From Plasmodium malariae (lineage: Eukaryota; Apicomplexa; Aconoidasida; Haemosporida; Plasmodiidae): 64,000 bases of DNA. The stretch lies in assembly GCF_900090045.1 (NCBI RefSeq), contig NC_041785.1, forward strand, positions 1,178,001 through 1,242,000, given 5' to 3'. Positions 1 through 11,100 of the stretch are shown here, piece by piece. The translations under genes and the position numbers were made by a program. The stretch's first letter is position 1. Each line of letters opens with the position of its first letter. The notes below the pieces were generated by a model, which worked only from the letters and a program-made list of their open reading frames with translations, searched no databases and had not been told where the DNA came from.

Positions 1-98
1 TATGTAGGTTACCCACTGATATAATATTTACTCGTTTGTGTTTTTAATAGCCTAATTATCAATACGATACAAATAATAAACAGCTAAAAGTGTAACAA

Positions 99-1289
99 AT
101 GAAAAAGGTTGTTAGGATATTTTTTTCACCTATAGTATCCTTTTTGCTATTGTTACATCAAAAAATAACGATTAGTTCTTACTTAGATGTGACTCTATTT
201 AATGACGACATTTTTGATAGTATGTTGAAATCAGAGCTATCATATATGAGCAATCATTTGTCCTTTAATGAAAATAATAAATCAAATAAGAGGAAGAAGA
301 GAAATGATTCAGCTACAGATGATATTTATATATTAACACAAATGCTGTCTCAAATTATACCATATAATTTTTCAATTTATTCATTAAGTTTACCGGATGA
401 AACGGTAAGTAATAATAACAGTGATGTTAATAACTTTTTAGATTTGATAAATATGTATGATGCTGATATTAACAATACTATTACTCATCATTTAAATAAA
501 ACAGAACCAATAAAAGGGTGTGAAAATGACATTAAAAATCATAATTGTGATAAAGATGTGTTATCATGCATAACATTAAAAAAAAATTATTTATCAGAAA
601 CCTGTAAAAAATCTTTAAATAATTCCTTATTATATTCATGTGTTGATGATTTTCTTCATTACTGTAGCGATTACACAAAATTTTCTAAAATACATAAATG
701 CTTGAAAAAGAACTTTTATCATTTAAATGACAAATGTTTAAATATTTTAAGCTATTATGAACACATAGTTCAGAAATTACATAAAATAAAAAGAAAACCA
801 TACGATAATCAAGAACACCTATTTTTAGAAAAAGATAAGGGAAAAGAAAAGTCAGATAAAGCGGACACTAAAGTTAATGGTAGTAGCATCAACAGTAGCA
901 GTAGTAGAACAGGTAGTGTTGTGCGTGAGAGTAATAGTGGTAAAAACCTCGTTGGTAGCAAATATAATTTGAAAGCAACTGATACTGGAAACGACAAGAA
1001 TGATGAAAAATATAATCTTTTTAACAAGAATTCTTTTGAGCGAGAACCAACCATAGTTGATAGTATAAGAAAAGGATATGGTCATTATTTTTTCCCGTCT
1101 ATGGACTACAACAATTTATTCGATTTCAACTCAAGAACTTACGAATATAAATATTATATGTATTTTGTTGCTTGCTTATTTATTTTATTTCTTTTTTATA
1201 TTTTAGTAATATCAGTTAAGAAATATTATACAGCAGATTCAAACAGCTTTTTGGTGCACAATGAGAAAACTAAGTTAGCCCAGTTGTGA
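99..1289 (+). CDS. Type I membrane protein with GLG1-like cysteine-rich repeats
   Basis: Single-exon protein of 396 residues. A hydrophobic N-terminus (about residues 8-26) looks like a signal peptide and a strong transmembrane segment lies at about 353-373, with a short cytosolic tail. Eight cysteines at 141, 150, 157, 169, 181, 189, 201 and 213 form two four-cysteine units: C-x8-C-x6-C-x11-C, then C-x7-C-x11-C-x11-C. The text around them (CENDIKNHNC, VLSCI, LSETCKKSL; then SCVDDFLHYC, KCL, DKCLNIL) resembles the Cys-rich GLG1/ESL-1 repeat of Golgi glycoprotein 1. A Ser/Lys/Asn-rich linker (about 240-320) separates this from the membrane. Likely location is the secretory pathway or cell surface. 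The start is the first ATG after in-frame stops. The repeat assignment is inferred from cysteine spacing; the function is unknown. Confidence 0.7.
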   Translation: MKKVVRIFFSPIVSFLLLLHQKITISSYLDVTLFNDDIFDSMLKSELSYMSNHLSFNENNKSNKRKKRNDSATDDIYILTQMLSQIIPYNFSIYSLSLPDETVSNNNSDVNNFLDLINMYDADINNTITHHLNKTEPIKGCENDIKNHNCDKDVLSCITLKKNYLSETCKKSLNNSLLYSCVDDFLHYCSDYTKFSKIHKCLKKNFYHLNDKCLNILSYYEHIVQKLHKIKRKPYDNQEHLFLEKDKGKEKSDKADTKVNGSSINSSSSRTGSVVRESNSGKNLVGSKYNLKATDTGNDKNDEKYNLFNKNSFEREPTIVDSIRKGYGHYFFPSMDYNNLFDFNSRTYEYKYYMYFVACLFILFLFYILVISVKKYYTADSNSFLVHNEKTKLAQL

Positions 1290-1567
1290 TATTCTTACAT
1301 ATATTTATGCAATAAATATATATGACATCCTAATAATTCCGTAACAGAATAATTTAAACGTGCTAATGCATCCTTTAAATTTCCCTTTTTTTAGTATAAT
1401 ATTTATGGAGAAAAGCTATTCATGTTGCAAGTTATATGCCTTATCACTCTTGCATACTGTCGAAATTAAAGGACTTAAAAAAAAAGAATATTCAGAAGCG
1501 GAGGTGTAGTCAAAGTACTATGTTTATTAGTCACTCCTTTCTTTTTGTCCAAATTTTTATTTTGTTC

Positions 1568-1675
1568 GTATTTTTTTCTCTTTTCAAATTTTTTTCTCTT
1601 TTCAAATTTTTTTTCGGTTCATAGTTTTTTACCGTTCATATTTTTTTACCGTTCATATTTTTTTACCGTTCATAA
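1568..1675. repeat. T-rich 18-bp tandem repeats
   Basis: Two adjoining families of degenerate units. One alternates CTCTTTTCAAA with T runs; the next repeats ACCGTTCATA followed by T7-8. Each has three to four copies. The open frames across this stretch (1436-1787) come from the low complexity. Confidence 0.7.
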
Positions 1676-2272
1676 TTTTTTTTGTATTTTTTTTTTTTTT
1701 TTTATTATAATTTTTTTCTCCATCACTACACGTTATGCTTTTTTAGATTATTTTACATTTCACAGCATATATTTTAAGGAAAAATAAAATAAAATAAAAT
1801 GCATAAAACACTGCATACATATTTGATGAATATCATTTTTATCATTTCCGCTTTTATTTGTTTTTTTTTTTTTTTTTTAAACTTTGTTATTACTTTATTT
1901 GTTTGCCGTTTATTTCATTTCCCTTCGTATTAAGCTACATAATTTGTTGTGCTTATTTTCTCTATGCTAAAATTATGCTTTTGATTTTTTATTGTTTCTT
2001 AGCTTTTATTCTAGGAAGTATTTATTATATATTGTTTGCGTATTATTATAAATGTATAGTTCCCCATTTTGTATTTGGTTCATACACCTTAACTTTTCAC
2101 AGTTTTTTTTTTTTTTTTTTTATTTCAAATAGGTATATGCTATATGAAATTTTACTGACATTTAACTTTATTAACATGGTAAAGTTTTTTCATTCTTCGA
2201 ATATTTAAGAAATTATACAAAAATAATATTTTACAGATATCCATGTTCTCCTAATTTTTCAGAAAAAGGGAT

Positions 2273-2531
2273 ATGTGCTACTCTATACATTCATACAATA
2301 AGTTTTTAAAAAAGTAGCAAAGGACATGCTTCTGTATTTGGTCATATATTTTGTAAAGAATAGCAGTACTATGGTGAGTTGTGCATTTATGTATACACAT
2401 TTTCTATAATTAGAACATTATATTATATATATAGGAGCTACATTAAAAGACGAATACAAATAAAGATAAAGAAATCTACATTAAGAAGAACGGACAATTT
2501 TAAAATTATTTTCCGTGAACACCTTATTTAA
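2273..2531 (+). CDS. Possible small two-exon gene
   Basis: Weak candidate. Exon 1 at 2273-2313 starts with ATG and encodes MCYSIHSYNKFLK plus two bases. A GTAGCA donor follows. An intron of 121 bp ends at TATATATAG, and exon 2 at 2435-2531 continues in phase with a basic segment that starts KSYIKRRIQIKIKKSTLRR and ends at TAA. The product would be 45 residues. Open frames of this size occur by chance in AT-rich DNA and I recognise no family. Confidence 0.18.
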
Positions 2532-3300
2532 ATAGCCATATGATTTTTTTTATTTTGTTCCAAATGCGTAACTTAGAGTTGTGGTACGCTACTATACTCT
2601 TACAGGATGTGCAAAACATATAAATATGTGAAATTTAACGCACATTGTCTAATATTACATTAGTTCATTGCTATAACATTATTTATTATATTCCATAATA
2701 TATAAAAAAAAAAAAAAAATTATTATTCAATGTATTTTGTATACACCATTTTTATGTAAAAACATTTATATGTAAAAGTATATCCTTCAACATGATGTTA
2801 TCTTCTCTAAAATATATATATATATAAGTAAACATATTTATCTAAAGGTCCACTTTTTTTTTTTTTTTTTTTTATCTTTATTTACTGAATGTAAAAAAAA
2901 AAAAAAAGTAGAAAATCAGATTATATATCAAGGCTATAAATGCAGAAAGTTTGAGAAATTTTAATATTTTCTTATTTTCCAAAAAAAAAAGGAATTTTTT
3001 TTTTTATTTTCTCCTACATTTCAGTTCAGTGTACATATTTGAATAGAAACATTAAAAATTTGAGTGTTATAAAAAAGAAAAATAATAAAATGTAAGGTAA
3101 AATTAATTTTGTTTTCACATTAAATTATTTTAATAATTAATGCATCTTGTGCTACTATAATTATATATCCATAATATTCCATAAATTACATATTTTTTGT
3201 TAACTGTGTAAACTTTTTATATGCTTAAGTGCAGTCTATCCTTTTAAGATAATATTATTTAGATGTTTAAAAGAAGAAAAAAAAAATAAAAGGAAAATAA

Positions 3301-3480
3301 AATAAAATGAAATGAGATATAATAAAATGAAATGAGATATAATAGAATGAAATGAGATATAATAAAATGAAAGGAGATATAATAAAATGAAATGAGATAT
3401 AATAGAATGAAATGAGATATAATAAAATGAAAAAAGATAGAATAAAATAAAATGATATAAAATAAAATGAAATGAAATAA
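3301..3480. repeat. 20-bp tandem repeat
   Basis: About eight copies of a purine-rich unit close to AAATGAGATATAATAAAATG, with single-base variants (AGAATG, AAAGGAG) and decay at the right end. Because the unit is 20 bp, stop-free frames on the minus strand are a by-product. Confidence 0.85.
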
Positions 3481-3646
3481 ATACATATGTTCATATACAC
3501 ATATGGTACATATTTAAACTGTAGAGGTAAAATAGTAAACTACTTCGTAACACATATTCATTGTAAAAGTTCAAGAACATTCACTTTTCATACATTCTAT
3601 TTTTTTTTTTTTTTAAGTGAAAACAGAATTTTATATCTTCATTCTT

Positions 3647-4087
3647 ATGTATAATACATATTCATTTACTTATAGAAAATACATTTGTAAGCCTTGTCTT
3701 TTTCTTTTATCTTTTTTAATATTATATTACCATCTTAAAAAGAAATACGAAATTTTTTCTTATTTCAAGAATGTCATTTTGTTAATATTATGTACATTTT
3801 TTAAATGTAAAAAGGAAATTAAAAATATAAATAAAAATATAAACATAAATAAAAATATAAAAATAAATGAAAACTTAAATATAAATATAAATATAAAAAT
3901 AAATGAAAACTTAAATATAAATAAAAATATAAAAATAAATGAAAAATTAAATATAAATAAAAATATAAAAATAAATGAAGACTTAAATATAAATAAAAAT
4001 ATAAAAATAAATGAAAACTTAAATATAAATATAAATAATTATAAAGAGAAAGAAAAAAGGATAAAAGGAATTTATTATTTTATTTGA
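3647..4087 (+). CDS. Repeat-encoded low-complexity ORF, doubtful gene
   Basis: From the ATG at 3647 there are 146 codons. The N-terminal half is hydrophobic and aromatic. The second half (about 3825-4050) is five imperfect copies of a 12-residue unit, NINKNIKINENL, encoded by a 36-bp tandem repeat. The unit varies at one position between Asn, Lys and Asp (NENL, NEKL, NEDL). The repeat length is a multiple of three, so the frame stays open whether or not it is translated. It could be a lineage-specific low-complexity protein or simply a minisatellite. There is no recognisable domain. Confidence 0.2.
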   Translation: MYNTYSFTYRKYICKPCLFLLSFLILYYHLKKKYEIFSYFKNVILLILCTFFKCKKEIKNINKNININKNIKINENLNININIKINENLNINKNIKINEKLNINKNIKINEDLNINKNIKINENLNININNYKEKEKRIKGIYYFI

Positions 4088-4336
4088 TTTTTTTCTTGTC
4101 ACATTTTTAAAATGACAATTTTAAGAATTTTAATGCATTAGACATATTATATGTATACGGAGCATTTCATGGCATTAACCTTATGTTAGATCTTCACACA
4201 ATCCATTTCAATAATGTCCGTTTAGTCCAGAAAAAAAAAAAAGCAAAACAATGCCTTACCGAAGGGGAGATAACAAGGGGAAATTTGATGGCATATCATG
4301 CATAAATAATTATATAAACATCCATATATTTTAATA

Positions 4337-4340
<4 letters not shown>

Positions 4341-4388
<48 letters not shown>
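4341..4388. repeat. (AT)n microsatellite
   Basis: Uninterrupted alternating AT of about 48 bp, upstream of polymerase epsilon. Confidence 0.9.
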
Positions 4389-4398
<10 letters not shown>

Positions 4399-4853
4399 AT
4401 ACATACCGTGTATATGGGCCTTATTACACGTTTATTCATTTTTTTTTTTTTTTAATTTTGAAGTAAAATTTACAAGTTTTTTTGTTTATTAGTTGTTAAC
4501 CTTTCTGCCCCTTTTTAACATCCCTTGTATTTACGTTTTTTAGAGCAAATTCTTTAACGTGGATTTTTTTATTTAGTTAATTATTTAATTATTTATTTGT
4601 AGTTATTTCCTTTTTTACATCTTTGCATTACAAGCCCATTAGAAGAATGTGTTGTTTTATTAACGTATTTTGTATTGATGTGCATAAAAAATGAAGGATA
4701 ATATTAAAGGTGTTGCTAGTTTTACGTGGAACACATAATCTTACTCATTTCGTTTTATATGTGATCATATCTTAATATCTTTTTTTTTTTTTTTTTTTTT
4801 TTTTTTCCGTATCTTTCCTTTTTTTGCTTACTATTTTAATTAAAAAAATAAAA

Positions 4854-5093
4854 ATGACAACACAATCAAGGACAAGAGGATGGGAAAAAGAATCAAACAT
4901 AAACCCTGACTACGAATACGAGCGATTATTAAAATTAGAAAATGAGTTTAAAATAAAACCATGGTTAGACAAAGGAGAAAAGGAAGGGTATTTATATAAC
5001 ATTGTACCCACTACTATGAATATAGTTCTGAAAAATTCTAATAAGTCACACAAGAAAACAGGTAATAATTCATCACTTCAGTTGTTTCTTTTT

Positions 5094-5124
<31 letters not shown>

Positions 5125-8100
5125 CGTACTTCTAAGATAATTCTTCAACTGCATGTGAAATATATATGATGATGTGTCTGCTTTGCATGTTCTTGTCCTG
5201 CATAATGATGATGCATCTTCCTTACATGTATGTGCTCCCCCTATCCATATGAGTATATACCCTCTTGTGCATTTTGTTCCCAGGTGTGCATATGTATTTC
5301 GTGTCTGATAACAACAAAACGTGGAGGATAACCTTATTTTATCGCCCGTACTTTTATTTGAAAATAAGAAATATACATAACTATGATGCAGTGACGGAAT
5401 TTTTAAAAACTCGATTAGACAAACATAATGTAGAGATTGACTATATAAAAAAAGAAGACCTGAGTTTGTATGACCATTTAAACAAAAAAAGGAGCTATCT
5501 AAGTAATATATTTTTTAAGCTTTCATTTGATACGATTGAAAATTTAATAAGTGCTAGGGATGTGTTGACAAAAATAATAGAGCGAAATAAAAAAAATAAA
5601 GAAAAAACTATTTCTAATAATGATAAACATATATTTAATGAAGATGAACTATCATATAGTAAGCTAGAGTATTCGTATAAAAATGATTTTCCTCATACTA
5701 GATATGATGATGAACAGAATGAAAATATGGGTACTATGAAAGTAGGTTCATATGATCAAGGGAGAGATGTAATAGACTATACAAATATATTGAATAATTC
5801 TAAAAAGAAGAGAAATGATACGAATATAATGCCTACGAATAATAAGTTAAACATGAATGACATTATTGTGAATATGAAAAAACAGGCATTAAGTAAAGAA
5901 GAAATAATGAGTGAGATAATCGAGCTGTATGAATATGATGTAAAATATATAACACGAATTTGTATAGATAAAAATATCCGATGTGGTACATGGTATAAAG
6001 TATGTAGAGAAGAGGATGAATTATATACTGAACTGATCCATTTCCAAGTGATGAATAAAAAAGTGCTAGCACCATTAAATGTATTGGCATGGGATATAGA
6101 ATGTTATAAAGATGAATTAAAATTTCCAGATAAAGAAAAAGATGAAATAATATTAATATCATATATGTATAATGCTCAAGGTTATTTAATAGTTAATAGA
6201 AATGTAATGAGTAAAAACATTAGAGAGTTTTTATATAAGCCTAATGAAGAATTTTCTGGAGCCGGAACGTTTAAGATTTTTAATGAACAAAATGAATATT
6301 CTTTATTAAAAAGATTTTTAGAACATATCAAATTATTAAAAATACATATATTTGTAACATATAATGGTGATTTTTTTGATATACCTTACTTGTTCAGGAG
6401 ATGTGAAATTAATAATTTAAATGTTCCTGCAGAATTAGGTTTTATTATGAACAACAAACAAGAATGTTCATGTAATTTTATATTAAACATAGATGCATAT
6501 AAATGGGTTGAAAGAGATTCGTATTTACCTAATGGTTCAAGGACTTTAAAAAGTGTATGTAAAATTAAATTAAAATATAATCCAACAGAAGTAGACCCAG
6601 AATGTATGGTAGCGATTGCTAGAGATGATCCCCAACATCTAGCTGTATACAGTGTTTCTGATGCAGTAGCTACATTCTATTTATATGATAAATTTATTCA
6701 TAATTTTTTATTTGCTTTATGCTCAATTATTCCAATGAATCCAGATAATGTGTTAAGACAAGGTAGTGGTACCTTATGTGAACAACTATTAATGGCAGAA
6801 GCATATAAAAAAAATATTCTTTTTCCAAATAAATCTAAACAAGTATATAACCAATACTTTACAGATACACAGAATAAGAAAAAATATTTTATTTATGATG
6901 ATTCTTTTGTTGGAGGTACTGTTCAAAGTTTGAAATGTGGTATCTATAGAGATGATCTTATAGAATCATTTACCCTAGATGTAGATACATATAAATACAT
7001 TCTTAATAATGTAGATCATATTATTGACTTTTGGATACAAAAGGATCTAAATAAAAATTGCAATATAAATGATACTAATACTAATAATAATTATGTTCTG
7101 AAAAGTCAAATTGTAAATTTACAAAATATAAAAAATGATATTTGTAAGAAACTCAAATTCTTTATACAAAATCCAATTTTAAATATATGTCCAAATATTT
7201 ATCACTTAGATGTTGCTGCAATGTATCCAAATATTATCCTTTCGCATCGTCTACAACCAAATGCTATTATTTCTCCTGATCACTGTTTTAATTGTTCTTT
7301 CTATAAACAACGACACCTATGTCAGAAACAAATGATTTGGAAAAGGAAGCTCGAAATTTCTCCTATTGACTATGGTCATGTGTTGTCTCTTATGCAGGAC
7401 CTAAAAACTAGACTTTTTTATCCGCAAAAAAGTTACTTCAAGGCACAAAACAAGGAAGAATCGGACAGCAGCACGAACGACAACCTTGCGGACGCACGCC
7501 CTAGCAATAAGAAGTCGTAAGTTTGTGAGGGGATGCATATGCACCGCTCCACACGTGTCTGTATGCTTATACACCACATCGCACACATATATATGTTTAT
7601 GCTCCTCTTCTTACACGATTATATGCTTGTTCATCTCTTTTTACACGATTATATGCTTGTTCATCTCTTTTTACACGATTATATGCTTGTTCATCTCTTC
7701 TTACACGATTATATGCGTGTTCATCTCTTTTTACACGATTATATGCTTGTTCATCTCTTTTTACACGATATATATGCTATGTTCATCTCTTCTTACACGA
7801 TTATATGCTTGTTCATCTCTTCTTACACGATTATATGCTTGTTCATCTCTTTTTACACGATTATATGCTTGTTCATCTCTTCTTACACGATTATATGCTT
7901 GTTCATCTCTTTTTACACGATTATATGCTTGTTCATCTCTTTTTACACGATTATATGCTTGTTCATCTCTTCTTACACATATATATGTTTATGCTCCTCT
8001 TCTTACACGATTATATGCTTGTTCATCTCTTCTTACACGATTATATGCTTGTTCATCTCTTCTTACACGATTATATGCTTGTTCATCTCTTCTTACACGA

Positions 8101-11100
8101 TTATATGCTTACGCGTAATGGTTCCTCCCTCTCAGGTGGAACGAGCTGACCGAGAAGCAGCAACATGACGAGCTGATGAAGGTGATCAAGGAGTGCTCCC
8201 AAAAATTTTTCAAGAAAACAAAAGTAGCTAAGGAAGTAGATGCATCTAGTTTGGTGTGCCAAAGAGAGAACCCATTTTACGTAGACACGGTAAGGACTTT
8301 TCGTGATAGAAGATATGTTTACAAAAAAGGACTGAAAGAATGTGAGCATGAAAAAAGGGAGTTACTAAAAATGAATAAGATTGACTATATGAAAATTCAA
8401 GAATTAGATGATAAGATATTATTAAACGATTCTTTGCAGTTAGCACATAAGTGTATATTAAATAGTTTTTATGGTTATGTTAAAAGAAAAGGCAGTAGAT
8501 GGTACTCAGATCAAATGGGAGCTATTGTAACGTATACCGGATCTCAAATAATTAATGGTGCATTTAATTTAATAAATAAAATTGGTATACCTATGGAATT
8601 AGATACAGATGGAATATGGTGTATGTTACCAAAAAATTTCCCAGAAATATATGATGTGTTCATATTAGAAAAAGATGCATTACATAAATTAAAAGAATAT
8701 GAAAATAAATCAGATGAAGAATTAAAGAATGATCCGAATATTAAAAAAGTAGAATTTGAATTTCCAACAAATATTTTAAATTTTGAAATGCATAAAAAGT
8801 GGACAAATCATCAATACTTGATTTATAATGAACATACAGATGATTATGAGTGTATTAGTAAAAATGAAATATTTTTTGAATTAGATGGACCATGGCATGG
8901 TATGTTTTTACCTGCATCCGAAAAATCAGATGATTTATTAAAAAAAAGATATGTAGTTTTTAATGATAAATATAAAATCAGTGAACTAAAAGGTTTTGAA
9001 ATAAAAAGAAGGGGAGAATTACGAATTATTCAAAAATTTCAAAGTGAAATTTTTAACCATTTTTTAAAAGGTAAAACAAAAGAAGAATCATATTATTATG
9101 CATCCTTAACTGCAAATAAATGGAAAAACTTAATAGACACAAAAGCTGCTGATATTGATAATGATGATGAATTATTTGACTTAATTTTAGCAAAAAAAGT
9201 ATTGAACAAATCAGTAAAGGAACAACCAAATGCTAAAAGTTTTGGTATAACAACAGCAAAAAGATTAAGTGAATTATTAAGTAATGCAAGTTATATTGAA
9301 GACAATAATGTTTCTACCCAATTTATTGTTGCTTCAAAACCAGTAGGATCAGATATAACCTATAGGGCTATACCGATTCAAATATTTAAAACTAATGTAG
9401 AAACGCAAATCTTCTATCTAAGCAAGTGGTTAGGTATGACTTTCCCTCCAGATCAGCCAGTTAATGTTAGAGATATTATAGACTGGAATTATTATAAACA
9501 GAAATTAGAAGTCCAAATTTTAAAACTAGTAATAATTCCTGCAATTAAGCAAAATATTAACAATCCTATTACGTCTATATCTGTACCGGACTGGCTCAAG
9601 AAGCAAATCAATATTTCCGAGGGGAAGCAGAAAAAAATTACCTCGTTCTTCGTAAAGAAGGAGGTAAAGAATGGATCGATGAAACAAGTAAAGAATGGAT
9701 TAGCGAATGGAGTGACGAAGGAGGAAATAGAGAGTGAACGCGCAAAGGTTGAAGGTGCAAACTTGGTAGATGCAAACCTTAGTAACCATTACAGCGATAG
9801 TGTAACCATTATACAGGATGGCAGTTGCAACGAACAATATAAGGATGTAAAATCTGAAAATAGCATGAATACCCATGATGAAAAGCAAAAAGGGAAAGAT
9901 GAATGGAATAAATCTGTGGAAAAGAAGAGTCCATTTGCTATAGATGAAACTGCAGTTGCGTGCACATCTACAATGATGAATACAAAAAGACGCTTACCTG
10001 AACACTATCTCTTAGATAGCTTTATTTCAAAGAGAAAAAAATTAATACTACTAAATGATAACACTCTAAATGGTATTTGCAGCACTAATGCAGCATGCTT
10101 AGCATACAAAAAATTAAATTCACTAGATAGCTACCTAGAACATAATAACAGTAACAATATTATAATTATAGATCATGAGAAAATAAATGTCAGTAATTTA
10201 AACAGTAAAGAATTGTACAATTTATTTGAAACCAATTTTAAAAAATGGATGCTCATTAATAACAAAATATGGAAAAATAATAGGACGCAAATTAAGAAAA
10301 TTCGAATAGAAGACAAGTCTAAAAAAAAAAGAATATCCTTTAGGGTAGAAGATCATGAAGGAGAAGAAAAGAATAATTCTCAAAAATTGTCTAGTTTAGA
10401 CACAAAATATTTACATGTCATACAAAATGCCATGGATATTGTATACCTATACAAAAAGGTTAAGAGAAAGAACAAAGCTACCACTAATAAAAATAGTAAA
10501 GGTGCAAGCACCGCTGCCACTGCTTCTATGGTTACCTCTAGTTCTACCTTCAGTAGTAATACCTTCTCAAATAGTGCTAAAAAAAACGAACATCAAACCA
10601 TGTTGAAGCCTTACTTAAAATATTTCAAACATGAAACAGAGTCGGATTCATCGGGGGATGAAAATGAATTTCTTAATGAAAATGATGTTATAGATGAAAA
10701 TGATGATGATGGAATTTATTATGCAATAGTATCTTTAAAAAATAGTAATAAATTCTATAAAATAAAATTACAAGTATACAGGCATATATATATAAATAAT
10801 TATGATACGTTAGATATAAAAAGTAATAGTAAAATTACTATAAAATTAATATCATCGAATAATGACAATGCATTGTTTAAATCCAATGCATATTGTAATT
10901 GTTTTCTTCCAAGAAATATAAAAATATTTAATTTATATGAATTTATTATGAGTGAAAAGTATTTCAATAAATATATTATTAATACATTAAATGCAAATTA
11001 TCATGAAAGTATTGTATCTGTATATGAGACGAGAATACCTTTATATTTTGATTTCTTAAGTAGATATGGAAATTCTGTTGAGGTGGACACAAATAATTAT

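Larger units (their letters stand above)
1290..4853. other. Intergenic region, repeat-rich
   Basis: About 3.6 kb between two same-strand genes: the 3' flank of the membrane protein and the 5' flank of polymerase epsilon. It holds poly-T tracts, an 18-bp T-rich repeat, a 20-bp tandem repeat, a repeat-encoded ORF, an (AT)n tract and one weak two-exon candidate. All of these are listed separately. Nothing else looks coding. Confidence 0.6.

Noticed and set aside
4254..4337. Short plus-strand ORF starting MPYRRGDNKGKFDG, GC-richer than its flanks
   Set aside because: Only 27 codons ending in a microsatellite, no acceptable splice partner found; may be chance or part of a 5' UTR.
7591..8110. CRISPR-like array of 30-bp repeats
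   Set aside because: The units are directly contiguous without spacers, and this is a eukaryotic intron.
7486..8168. Three overlapping plus-strand ORFs of 114-211 codons
   Set aside because: They are the 30-bp intronic repeat read in three frames; flanking GTAAGT and CTCTCAG splice sites join polymerase epsilon exons exactly.
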